Source: Capnocytophaga sp.
GTDB taxonomy: Bacteria; Bacteroidota; Bacteroidia; Flavobacteriales; Flavobacteriaceae
Reading direction: 5' to 3'
DNA length: 34,928 nt
Assembly: GCA_030530525.1 (NCBI GenBank)
Contig: JAUMUT010000014.1
Coordinates: 20,893 to 55,820, forward strand
The first letter of the stretch is position 1; every line of letters begins with the position of its first letter. The notes beneath the pieces are model-generated. The model worked only from the letters and a program-made list of their open reading frames with translations, was not told the DNA's origin and did no database searches. Shown one piece after another: positions 24,994 to 33,472 of this stretch. The position numbers and the translations under genes are program-made.

Positions 24994-26517
24994 ATGAATA
25001 TAAAAAATATAATAATTTTCAGCTGGATAGTTTTTCTTTCTGTAAGTTGCCAAAATTATTTAGACAAAGACCCCGATTCTTCTTTAAATATTCCTATTGA
25101 TTCGGAAGAAAAAATAGCGGAACTCCTTACGGGAGCGTATCCTCAGGCGAGTTATTTCCCGTTTTTGGAAACGCGCACGGATAACGTTATGGAAAGAGAC
25201 AACGGCATTCATTCTCAGCTAAATGAAGCGATGTTTTTCTGGGAAGATTATGAGCAAGAAGATTTGGATACGCCACTTTTTTATTGGAATGCTTGTTATG
25301 CTGGTATCGCCCAAGTAAATAAAGCGTTGGAACTATTGGCTTCTTACCCAAAAACCAATAGAGTAAAAGCCTTATATGGCGAGGCTTTCCTGCTTCGGGC
25401 GTATCTTCATTTTATGTTGGTTAATATTTGGGCAGAGCCTTATGCGGGGGCGCGTTCTTCTCAAAGTATGGGCATTCCTTACCTTACCAAGCCTGAAAAA
25501 TATGCTTTGGTAGATTATGAAAGAGGCTCCGTTGCACAAGTCTATGACAAAATTGAGGAAGACCTAAAACTCGGTATTTCATTGGTAGATGATAAATATT
25601 ACCAAAAACCAAAATATCATTTTAATAAAAAAGCCGCTTATGCCTTTGCTTCTCGTTTTTATTTGATGAAAGCCGAATGGGATTTGGTTATCCAATACGC
25701 CGATTATGTTTTAGGTGCAGACCCCAAAAAAGTACTTCGCAATTGGGCAAGTTATGAGGAAGATTATACTTTTAACAGAAAAAATCTCTTCCGTTCTTAC
25801 ACCAATACCGAGCAAGAAGCCAATCTTCTGCTAACTACCACCGAATCGCGCATTGCGAGAAATATCGCTACGGAAAAATTTGGCGTTACTACCAATACTA
25901 TGGACGCTATTTTTAACAATAAAGGCATTGAAGCCTGCGATGCGGGTAGCAAATTACGATTGTCTATGTCGTACTTATTTTCCTCTTCCAATGCTCCTAT
26001 AAATAACGGAATGTACATTGCAAAGTTTGATGAACTTTCCCTTTTCGGAAATGTAAGTACCTCACCACGAGACTTATACGTTACCAATGTTCTCTTTACT
26101 ACCGATGAAGTTTTCCTTAACCGAACCGAAGCATATGCTATGAAAAAGGAATATGACCTTGCTATCAATAATATAAAAGAATTTATGACAGGAAAGTATG
26201 GGCGCACCACCGTCCCCTCTTGCGAGAATGATACTTACACTTCCATAAGTAATTCATATTATGATACGTATAGCCCTTTTTACGGACTGACAATCAAACA
26301 ATTAGCATTAATAAAAATTATTTCCGATTTTCGGCAAAAAGAATTTCTGCACGAAGGATTGCGTTGGTTGGATATTCGTCGTTTTTATATTCCTATCGCA
26401 CGAACTTCCAGAAGTGGCACGTATAATTATCGACCTTTACGAAAAGAAGACCCTCGTAAGTTATTACAAATACCAGCAGAGGCTATCCGTAGAGGATTAA
26501 CTCCTAATCCGCGTTAA
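24994..26517 (+). CDS. SusD/RagB-like surface lipoprotein
   Basis: A 507-residue lipoprotein with Cys19 (SVSC) in the family signature C-Q-N-Y-L-D-K-D-P. The body is alpha-helical and TPR-rich: FFWEDYEQEDLDTPLFYWNA, then AFLLRAYLHFMLVNIWAEPY, and a C-terminal ERRQEFLHEG-type segment (here FRQKEFLHEGLRWLDIRRF). SusD proteins sit as a lid on a TonB-dependent barrel and bind its ligand. The partner here is FecA-like rather than SusC-like, which argues against a simple glycan utilisation system. Confidence 0.9.
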   Translation: MNIKNIIIFSWIVFLSVSCQNYLDKDPDSSLNIPIDSEEKIAELLTGAYPQASYFPFLETRTDNVMERDNGIHSQLNEAMFFWEDYEQEDLDTPLFYWNACYAGIAQVNKALELLASYPKTNRVKALYGEAFLLRAYLHFMLVNIWAEPYAGARSSQSMGIPYLTKPEKYALVDYERGSVAQVYDKIEEDLKLGISLVDDKYYQKPKYHFNKKAAYAFASRFYLMKAEWDLVIQYADYVLGADPKKVLRNWASYEEDYTFNRKNLFRSYTNTEQEANLLLTTTESRIARNIATEKFGVTTNTMDAIFNNKGIEACDAGSKLRLSMSYLFSSSNAPINNGMYIAKFDELSLFGNVSTSPRDLYVTNVLFTTDEVFLNRTEAYAMKKEYDLAINNIKEFMTGKYGRTTVPSCENDTYTSISNSYYDTYSPFYGLTIKQLALIKIISDFRQKEFLHEGLRWLDIRRFYIPIARTSRSGTYNYRPLRKEDPRKLLQIPAEAIRRGLTPNPR

Positions 26518-26550
26518 ATAATTTATTTTTTCACTTATTTTGTGTTAAAT

Positions 26551-27498
26551 ATGAAAAAAAAGTATATTTTCTTGTGCCTTTGGGCTTTATTTAGTTGCTC
26601 CAAAGAGAATTTATCCAGCAATAGTGTTGTAGAAGATAATATTGTACAACGCCAACATACCGAATTGGATACATATATTTCTGAAAATTTTATAAAACCT
26701 TACGGAATTTCCGTAGAATATAGGTGGAACAACAATACCGCCCCAAAAGGGAATTACACCTACCCGCCTCAGCCTGAAAAAGTAAAACAAGTACTCCAAG
26801 CTATTCAGTATCTTTGGTTGGAAACTTATACCCTATCCAATATTGGCGGATCGGATTTTATGAAAGGTAAAAATCCTATTAAAATATATATGTACGGAGG
26901 TAAAAACTTAGATGCCAATGGGTTAGAACTTATTTCTAATCCCAACTCTGGTGCTATTGAAATGCATCTTTACAATATTAACGAATTTGACCCAAAAAGT
27001 ACAGAACAAGTTTATATCCTGATGCGTAGCGTTCATCATCAATTCGCTAAGCGTTTATTAGAACTTTTTCCTTATGATAGAGACAAATTTGTTGTCATTA
27101 GCCAAAAAAAATATCTTTCTTCCACACAAGACATTAAACAATTGAGTGGTTTAACGCGCCTTGAACTATTCGGAATTGAAAGTTATGCCAACAAAAGAGG
27201 ATTTTTTACGCAACATTCCCGACTTTCGGCAGAAGATGATTTTGCTGAAATTATCAGTGTAATGCTTACCAATTCCCAAAAAGAAGTAGAACAAGGCATT
27301 ACCACTGCCCAAACCCCAGATACCGACATTGACCCGCAAGTGCAACAACGTTATAATGAAGAAGCAAAAGAAGCATATGCCGAAATTACCCAAAAACAAA
27401 CAATGGTTTCCGATTATTTCAAAAAAGAAATAAAAATAAACCTAACCAGAATGCAAACCATTAGTGTACAACGAATTAAGGCTTACATTAACCAATAA
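26551..27498 (+). CDS. Degenerate substrate-import metallohydrolase lipoprotein
   Basis: A 315-residue lipoprotein (Cys16, LFSC, then SKEN) of the putative zinc-binding metallopeptidase family that accompanies TonB/SusD import genes in Bacteroidota. As I know the family, the active site reads HHEFAH; here the aligned residues 162-167 are H-H-Q-F-A-K, so both the catalytic Glu and the second His ligand of HExxH are replaced (Gln164, Lys167). The downstream AEDDFAEIIS segment is retained, and so is the overall length. It is probably a ligand-binding pseudoenzyme. The ATG at 26551 is preferred over the GTG at 26542 because it starts directly with the basic n-region of the signal peptide. Confidence 0.78.
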   Translation: MKKKYIFLCLWALFSCSKENLSSNSVVEDNIVQRQHTELDTYISENFIKPYGISVEYRWNNNTAPKGNYTYPPQPEKVKQVLQAIQYLWLETYTLSNIGGSDFMKGKNPIKIYMYGGKNLDANGLELISNPNSGAIEMHLYNINEFDPKSTEQVYILMRSVHHQFAKRLLELFPYDRDKFVVISQKKYLSSTQDIKQLSGLTRLELFGIESYANKRGFFTQHSRLSAEDDFAEIISVMLTNSQKEVEQGITTAQTPDTDIDPQVQQRYNEEAKEAYAEITQKQTMVSDYFKKEIKINLTRMQTISVQRIKAYINQ

Positions 27499-27504
27499 AA
27501 TGAA

Positions 27505-28566
27505 ATGAAAAATACATTATACTTTCTCTCTTTTTTATTATCTTTTTTCTACGTAAGTTGTAATAAAGATAAAAATGCTTTTGAGCAATCGCCTTCGGAG
27601 CGTACTGCCGAAAATCTTCGTACGCTTCGTTCAGAACTTACAGATGCCCCATACGGCTGGCGGGTTATGTATTTCCCAAATACAGATTCTCTTTTGTTTT
27701 CTGACAAAAATCAAATCATTGAAAAAATGGGTGATTATCGTAGCCTTTACGGCTTTGGTGGCTTTTATTTTTTAATGAAATTTGACCAAAACGGAACCGT
27801 AGAAATGCTTTCTGATAAAGACCAAACAGCTTTGGCTACATCACAAAAAAGCCAATTTGAAGTAAATCAAAGCACACTTACAGAGCTTAGTTTTACCACG
27901 TACAATTATCTGCAAGATTTGGTTAATGACCAATTCAAAGGCAAAAATGATTTTCTTTATGTTCGTAAAGATTTCAGCGGAAATTTACTTTTTAAAACCA
28001 ATTCTTCCATAGAACCAGCGCGTAATTTTATCGTTTTCCAAAAACTCACCAATGCCACACAATGGAATGGCGAAAATAATCAAAAAAATGATATTACTTT
28101 GGCTTACGAAAACAGAAAGTTTTTTGAAGAAATGCAAAATCCACAATTGGTAATAAAGAAAGGAAGCCGAATATTTTTTAAAAGCGATGTTTTTATAAAA
28201 ACCAATTCTCCTTTGGAGTCTTACCAAAAATTTCTTCAAGAAATAAAAGAAAAACGCTATTATCTTTTCCGTTTTAACAAAAAACGAAATGAAGACCCCA
28301 ATATTTACCAACCCGAAGAAAGCACAGGCTTAGGCTCTGGCTATGTAGGTACAGAAAAAGGAATTACTTTCCACGCGGGGCTTCGGTATGATAGCACTTA
28401 TATTTTCTATGATTTTCAACGAGTTGGCAACAAATTCGTCTGTGAATTGGTAAAAGTGTATGACCCTATTCGCAAGCGGTATTATTACGAAAGTAAGCAC
28501 CTTTTCCCCGATGGCGAGCCTACATTTTTCACTGCCGAAATAACCGATGAACCAAAACCTTTTTAA
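27505..28566 (+). CDS. DUF4302 lipoprotein
   Basis: A 353-residue lipoprotein with Cys19 (YVSC) followed by NKDKN. It matches DUF4302: SPSERTAENLRTLRSEL, then the hallmark APYGWRVMYFP, GFGGFYFLMKFDQNGTVEML, and a C-terminal ESTGLGSGYVG / ITFHAGLRYDSTY region. The family is uncharacterised but typically encoded beside the metallohydrolase family and SusD genes, as here (6 nt after the previous stop). A role as an accessory surface binding subunit is inferred from context. Confidence 0.85.
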   Translation: MKNTLYFLSFLLSFFYVSCNKDKNAFEQSPSERTAENLRTLRSELTDAPYGWRVMYFPNTDSLLFSDKNQIIEKMGDYRSLYGFGGFYFLMKFDQNGTVEMLSDKDQTALATSQKSQFEVNQSTLTELSFTTYNYLQDLVNDQFKGKNDFLYVRKDFSGNLLFKTNSSIEPARNFIVFQKLTNATQWNGENNQKNDITLAYENRKFFEEMQNPQLVIKKGSRIFFKSDVFIKTNSPLESYQKFLQEIKEKRYYLFRFNKKRNEDPNIYQPEESTGLGSGYVGTEKGITFHAGLRYDSTYIFYDFQRVGNKFVCELVKVYDPIRKRYYYESKHLFPDGEPTFFTAEITDEPKPF

Positions 28567-28608
28567 AATTATGTAACACAAAATTTGTAATTTAACAAAA
28601 ATCATTAT

Positions 28609-30027
28609 ATGTACAAAATTTTAAAATCAGCCTTTTTGCTATTAATGGCAATGGCTATCGCACAATGTAGTAAGGACGATAAAGCTCCTGAAACACCCAA
28701 ATTCAAAGATTTTTCCATAGAAAAAACAGAAATTTCTTTGGTGGAAAAACAAAAAGGAAGTATCAAAATCACTTCTGGAAACGAAGATTACCAAATCATT
28801 GCCTCCGAAGAAAGCAAAAAAATTGCTTCGGCAAGCATTACTTCGGATAAAAAAAGCATAGAAATAACTGCTATCCAAGAAGGAAAAACAGAAATTTCTA
28901 TCAAAGATAATAAAGTGCCAGACCAAGTGAAAACCATTCGCATTTCTGTTAGTGCCAAACCGAAAGATTTTTCCGTAGAAAAAACAGAAATAGTTGTAAA
29001 AATCAACGAAACAACTTCGGTTACTATACTTTCTGGAAATGATGAATACGAAATACAAAATTCTGAAATAGCGAAAGTTAGCCTTTCTGCGGATAAAAAA
29101 TCTTTCCAAATAGAAGGCGTAAAAATAGGTAAAGCCGAAGTAATTATTACAGATAAAAAAACGAATCATTCCGTAACGCTTTCCATTTCTGTTAATCAAT
29201 TTGTAGAAGATGTAGATTATACGCTAAGTTCGGACAAACTTACTTTGTTAAAGTGGAAAAATACTTCTGTTAAACAAATTAACTTAAAAACCGATTCCGT
29301 GCTTAGCAAAATCACAAAAATAGGCGAAAATGCTTTCAAAGAATCACAAATAGAAGCTATTATATTCCCTGAAACACTAAAAACTATCGGGAAAGATGCG
29401 TTTATTACTTCCATTCATTTAAAAACAATAAAATTTAACGAAGAATTAACAGAAATTAGCGAAAGTGCTTTCGGGTCTTGCCACAATTTAACCCAAATTT
29501 CTATTCCAAACTCGGTTACTTCTATCGGGAAATCTGCTTTTGCTAACAATGAAAATTTAGCCAGCATCACCCTTCCAGAAGGTTTAAAAACTATTGAAGA
29601 TGCTACATTCAACTTATGTGGTTTTACTTCCATCACGCTCCCTAAAACGATAACAGCTATCGGGAATGAAGCTTTTAATTCTTGCAAAAAATTAACAAAA
29701 ATTACCATTCCTGAAAATGTAAAAAGTATTGGAGAAAACGCCTTCGGAGATTGTGAAAAACTAACAGAAGTGACCGTAAAAGCGCAAACGCCTCCCGCTC
29801 TTAGCGAAGAAAATATTGGTGATGAGGATGACCAAGACGAAGAAAATGCTTCCAATTATAACGAGGAGGAAGAAGAAAACGAAGACGACGGAGATGATAA
29901 TAGCCAAGAAGGCGGTGTTTTCCCTTCCAATTTAAAAACAATTTATGTACCCAAAGGGAAAGCCGATATTTACAAAAATGCTTCGGGTTGGAGCAATTAC
30001 AAATCAAAAATACAAGAAGAAAAATAA
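28609..30027 (+). CDS. Ig-like/LRR_5 lipoprotein with acidic insert
   Basis: A 472-residue lipoprotein with Cys20 (AIAQC) followed by SKDDK, a strong surface-export-type signal. Two Big_2-like domains (about 33-115 and 117-196) are followed by about six BspA-type LRR_5 repeats (about 210-390, consensus IxIPxxVxxIGxxAFxxC). Between the last repeat and the C-terminal cap (VPKGKADIYKNASGW) is an acidic insert at about 400-434, in which 20 of 35 residues are Asp or Glu. The paralogue at 20706 has only a few residues there. The insert might bind cations or a basic host protein (inference). Confidence 0.87.
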   Translation: MYKILKSAFLLLMAMAIAQCSKDDKAPETPKFKDFSIEKTEISLVEKQKGSIKITSGNEDYQIIASEESKKIASASITSDKKSIEITAIQEGKTEISIKDNKVPDQVKTIRISVSAKPKDFSVEKTEIVVKINETTSVTILSGNDEYEIQNSEIAKVSLSADKKSFQIEGVKIGKAEVIITDKKTNHSVTLSISVNQFVEDVDYTLSSDKLTLLKWKNTSVKQINLKTDSVLSKITKIGENAFKESQIEAIIFPETLKTIGKDAFITSIHLKTIKFNEELTEISESAFGSCHNLTQISIPNSVTSIGKSAFANNENLASITLPEGLKTIEDATFNLCGFTSITLPKTITAIGNEAFNSCKKLTKITIPENVKSIGENAFGDCEKLTEVTVKAQTPPALSEENIGDEDDQDEENASNYNEEEEENEDDGDDNSQEGGVFPSNLKTIYVPKGKADIYKNASGWSNYKSKIQEEK

Positions 30028-30050
30028 TTTTTATATTTTAAGGTAAAATT

Positions 30051-30638
30051 ATGAAATATATTTATTACATATTGGGTAGCTGTTTGGCTTTGTCTGGCTG
30101 TAACAAAATTACCTCAGACCCCATAGAAGAAGACTATAAAAGCCTTTTCCCGTTCAAAGGAATTGAAAAACCAGAGTCCAGCTACGAGGATATGAACACG
30201 CAAATATGCAACCCCAGCGAGTCCTTAGAAAACTATCGCTACAAAGGAGTAGAAATTGCCGACAAACGAAAATATATCGTTACGATAAAATGTTTATACG
30301 AAGATAAAACCAACTACAAATCCACCTATTACGTCCGTTTTATTGACGAAAACAAACAACTTATCAGTATCGGAAGCCGAGAAATTAAAGATTCTTATTC
30401 CTATTATATGGAAAATGGAAAAGAATTTGTAAAATCTTTTGAAGTTTCCTCTGGCTATCCTATGTATTTGTTAGTAAATGGTGGTGGCGAGCGCGAATCG
30501 CATATAAAAGCTAGTATTTCTGCCGTTTCGGTAGATGGTTTGGTAAATGTTCCTATCCTAAGTACAGAACAATACCAAAACGAAGAAGGCCCCAACCCCT
30601 TGCCCAGCCCATTTTGTGAATATATAATTTTACCTTAA
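30051..30638 (+). CDS. Small lipoprotein of unknown function
   Basis: I do not recognise this 195-residue product. The signal peptide ends at Cys17 (ALSGC), followed by NKITSDPIEED. The mature part is beta-rich and hydrophilic, with YIVTIKCLYEDKTNYKSTYYVRF in its middle and SGYPMYLLVNGGGERE later. Two Cys near EDMNTQICNP and IVTIKC could form a disulfide, and PFCEYIILP ends the chain. It starts 23 nt after the LRR lipoprotein and is the last gene before the terminator, so it belongs to the import locus. Confidence 0.7.
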   Translation: MKYIYYILGSCLALSGCNKITSDPIEEDYKSLFPFKGIEKPESSYEDMNTQICNPSESLENYRYKGVEIADKRKYIVTIKCLYEDKTNYKSTYYVRFIDENKQLISIGSREIKDSYSYYMENGKEFVKSFEVSSGYPMYLLVNGGGERESHIKASISAVSVDGLVNVPILSTEQYQNEEGPNPLPSPFCEYIILP

Positions 30639-30652
30639 AATTTTTCTTAAAG

Positions 30653-30680
30653 AACGTTCCTTTTCAGGAGCGTTTTTTTA
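30653..30680 (+). terminator. Terminator ending the import locus
   Basis: AACGTTCC (30653-30660) pairs with GGAGCGTT (30667-30674), with one wobble pair and a 6-nt loop, followed by TTTTT. It lies 14 nt after the last lipoprotein gene. Confidence 0.8.
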
Positions 30681-30719
30681 TGTTTTTTCTAGTAATTTTT
30701 GTATTTTTTTAATTTCTTT

Positions 30720-30753
30720 TTTGCAAAATATAATGAAATTTGTTGTAATTTTG
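30720..30753 (+). promoter_or_regulatory. tamL promoter
   Basis: TTTG (30720-30723), 22 nt, then TAATTTTG (30746-30753). Transcription would start near 30760, about 20 nt before the TTG start codon of tamL. Confidence 0.65.
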
Positions 30754-30779
30754 AGCCGTTTTAAAAAATCCGTCATACA

Positions 30780-33338
30780 TTGAAATTTTTCACGAAAATA
30801 ATAGGTTTATTCGCCATAGTTTCGCTCGTTGGTTGCAACATTACCAAGCGAGTGCCAGATAACGCTTTTTTATTACGACAAAATACTATCTTAGAAAACG
30901 GACAAGCTCCAAAAAATAAAGACCTCAAAGAATATCTTCGGCAAGACCCCAATGCGCGCACCTTAGGTATTCCTATTCCTTTGTTTATATATAATTTAGC
31001 AAGCGAAAATTCAGAAAAAAATTATCATAAATGGTTAGAAAAACACCCAAAAATGAATAATTTTTTAGAGGCTTTATTGTCTAAAAAACAAGTAAATAGG
31101 CTCGGCGAATCATTCATTATTGCAGGAAAAGACAAAATGTTACAAAACATAGGCGAATCTCCTGTGATTTTGGATACCGCCCTTACCCGAAAATCTGCAC
31201 AAATACTAAAAGCATATTACCAAAGTAACGGATTTTTCAATGCCGAAAGCCATTATACCATTTCGCCCGTTCCTAACAAAAAAAAGCAAGCCGAAGTAAC
31301 GTATTCCATCTCCACAGGAAAACCTTATTTTATTGATTCTCTGGCGTATAGCATTGCTTCTCCTGAATTGGATTCTGTGTATAAAGCACATCTTAGCGGA
31401 CAAAAAATTAAAAAAGGCGAACAATATTCCCTTACCAAATTTTCAGATGAACGAAACAGGCTCAATACCATTTTCCGAAATCAAGGATTTTATAATTTTC
31501 AACAAAGTGCTATTACTTTTGATATTCAACGAGATACCATTTCTCAAAATAAAGATTCCCTCATTATCGTACAAACAAAAATTGATAATTATACTGACAG
31601 AAGTGGCGAAACAAGCAAAAAACGCCCTTATCTTATCCATAAGCTAAATCGTATTTATCTTTATACCGATTATGATTTTTCTGGCGGAAATAGCACCTAC
31701 GACAGCATCACCTACAAAGACCTTACTATCTTCTACAAAGGCAAACAGCGTTTCAGGCTACAAACCCTATACGATGCCATCGCCCTAAGAAAAGACGATA
31801 TTTATAAAGACGATAACCGAAGTGCTACTTACCGACAAATTAACAACTTACGTGCCTTCAAATATCCGAATATTCAGTTTGTTTATGACCCAAAAGATAA
31901 GGAAGAACGCAACCTGAATGCCAATATTTTCCTTTCGCCTTTATCTAAATTTGCATTAGAAACCAACACCGAGCTTACCCATTCTGGTATCCAAGCCTTT
32001 GGTATTGGGCTAAATGGCTCTTTCCTTGCCCGAAATGTTTTCCGCGGTGCAGAAACCTTAGAAATTATACCTGGTATTACGCTCGGTTCGCAGAAGTTTT
32101 TAACCAATTCCGAACAATTTTTCAATGTATTTGAATATCGTGGCGATGTTCGGCTAACTATTCCACGCATTTGGTTTTTCGGGAATATTGACAACCTTAT
32201 CCCCTACTCCAAAACGCCACAAACTATCTTCCAAGCAGGTACTTCTATACAAAAAAATATCGGCTTAGACAGAGAAAAACTCAACGCCGTTCTGCGTTAT
32301 TCGTGGAGTCCAAATATTACCAATCGTAGTATTTTTGAGTTTATGGACGTGGAATTTATCCGAAATATGAACCCTGATAATTTCTTTGAAGTATATCAAA
32401 CCTCCTATCAATATCTTAACGAAATAGCCCGTGCACATAGCTTTGCCTCTACTTATTTGGATAATTCTGGCAATTTAAACAGAACTCCTTCGGTTATTTC
32501 TACGTTTATATTAGATGCAATAGGAAATGCTAACAACTTAACCGCTTCCGAAAGACTACGTATTTTAAACGTTTTGGAAAATTATGAGCGATTAACCAAA
32601 AACAACCTCATTTTTGCTACAAGTTACACCTATCTTTCCAATAATTCTATCCGTTATTTTGAAGATAATTACGAACAATTCCGATTAAAACTAGAAACCG
32701 CAGGGAATGTTCCGCAATTAATCTCCACTATTTCCAAAATGAATACCGACGAAAACGGGCAACGCCAATTCTTCGGGGTTACCTATGCCCAATATGCCAA
32801 AATAGAACTCGAATATATAAAACACTGGCGTATGGGGCGCGATAAAGTGCTTGCCTGGCGGGTTTTCTCGGGCTGGGCTTTGCCATACGGAAACGGAAAA
32901 AATATTCCTTTCTCGCGTAGCTTCTTCGCGGGTGGCTCCAACGATAACAGAGGCTGGAAAGCCTATTCCCTTGGGCCTGGTAAAGGAAATTCTTTATTAG
33001 AATTTAATGAAGCTAATTTCAAATTTACTACCAATTTAGAATACCGCTTCCCTATTGCTGGCTCGTTAAAAGGTGCTGTTTTTGCCGATGCTGGTAATAT
33101 TTGGCATCTGATGGACGATGTTACCCAATCCGATTGGATGCTCGATAAACTCGAAGATTTTCAAGATATTGCCCTTGCCACTGGCTTTGGGGTGCGGTAC
33201 GATTTTAATTATTTCGTCCTCCGATTTGATTTCGGATTAAAAACCTACAACCCCGCCGAAAGTTATGGCAATCGCTGGAAAACGCATCTGAAATTCTCCG
33301 ATTTCGTTATCAATCTCGGCATAAATTATCCTTTCTAA
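30780..33338 (+). CDS. tamL: TamL-type BamA-family outer-membrane protein
   Basis: An 852-residue Omp85-family lipoprotein of the Bacteroidota TamA-like (TamL) group. The signal peptide ends at Cys19 in LVGC, followed by the family hallmark NITKRVPDNAFLLRQN. POTRA-like domains fill the region to about residue 400. The C-terminal 16-strand barrel follows, with FFAGGSNDNRGWKAYSLGPG as the surface-loop motif of Omp85 proteins, and the chain ends in GINYPF with a terminal Phe. It works with TamB in outer-membrane protein or lipid assembly; no tamB is visible in the window. The start is TTG at 30780, needed to give the complete signal peptide, and fits the promoter. Confidence 0.9.
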   Translation: MKFFTKIIGLFAIVSLVGCNITKRVPDNAFLLRQNTILENGQAPKNKDLKEYLRQDPNARTLGIPIPLFIYNLASENSEKNYHKWLEKHPKMNNFLEALLSKKQVNRLGESFIIAGKDKMLQNIGESPVILDTALTRKSAQILKAYYQSNGFFNAESHYTISPVPNKKKQAEVTYSISTGKPYFIDSLAYSIASPELDSVYKAHLSGQKIKKGEQYSLTKFSDERNRLNTIFRNQGFYNFQQSAITFDIQRDTISQNKDSLIIVQTKIDNYTDRSGETSKKRPYLIHKLNRIYLYTDYDFSGGNSTYDSITYKDLTIFYKGKQRFRLQTLYDAIALRKDDIYKDDNRSATYRQINNLRAFKYPNIQFVYDPKDKEERNLNANIFLSPLSKFALETNTELTHSGIQAFGIGLNGSFLARNVFRGAETLEIIPGITLGSQKFLTNSEQFFNVFEYRGDVRLTIPRIWFFGNIDNLIPYSKTPQTIFQAGTSIQKNIGLDREKLNAVLRYSWSPNITNRSIFEFMDVEFIRNMNPDNFFEVYQTSYQYLNEIARAHSFASTYLDNSGNLNRTPSVISTFILDAIGNANNLTASERLRILNVLENYERLTKNNLIFATSYTYLSNNSIRYFEDNYEQFRLKLETAGNVPQLISTISKMNTDENGQRQFFGVTYAQYAKIELEYIKHWRMGRDKVLAWRVFSGWALPYGNGKNIPFSRSFFAGGSNDNRGWKAYSLGPGKGNSLLEFNEANFKFTTNLEYRFPIAGSLKGAVFADAGNIWHLMDDVTQSDWMLDKLEDFQDIALATGFGVRYDFNYFVLRFDFGLKTYNPAESYGNRWKTHLKFSDFVINLGINYPF

Positions 33339-33472
33339 ATTTCGTATAATAGTAGCCCTTTCCCCTACTTTATTTATATATAAGGTACAGAAAACTACTC
33401 ACCAAAAATAGAAAGTAAAAAACCATTACACCCAATAAAAAACATTCATCTTTTATTAAAAATATTCTCCCG

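Noticed and set aside
28642-29199. 185-residue minus-strand reading frame.
   Set aside because: It is the antisense of the Ig-like domains of the lipoprotein at 28609 and is Phe/Tyr/Arg-rich, as expected from an AT-rich shadow frame.
16658-30638. Classical polysaccharide utilisation locus.
   Set aside because: There is no carbohydrate-active enzyme, no SusC-type receptor and no sugar-sensing regulator. Only a CBM-like fold and a SusD-like protein point that way.
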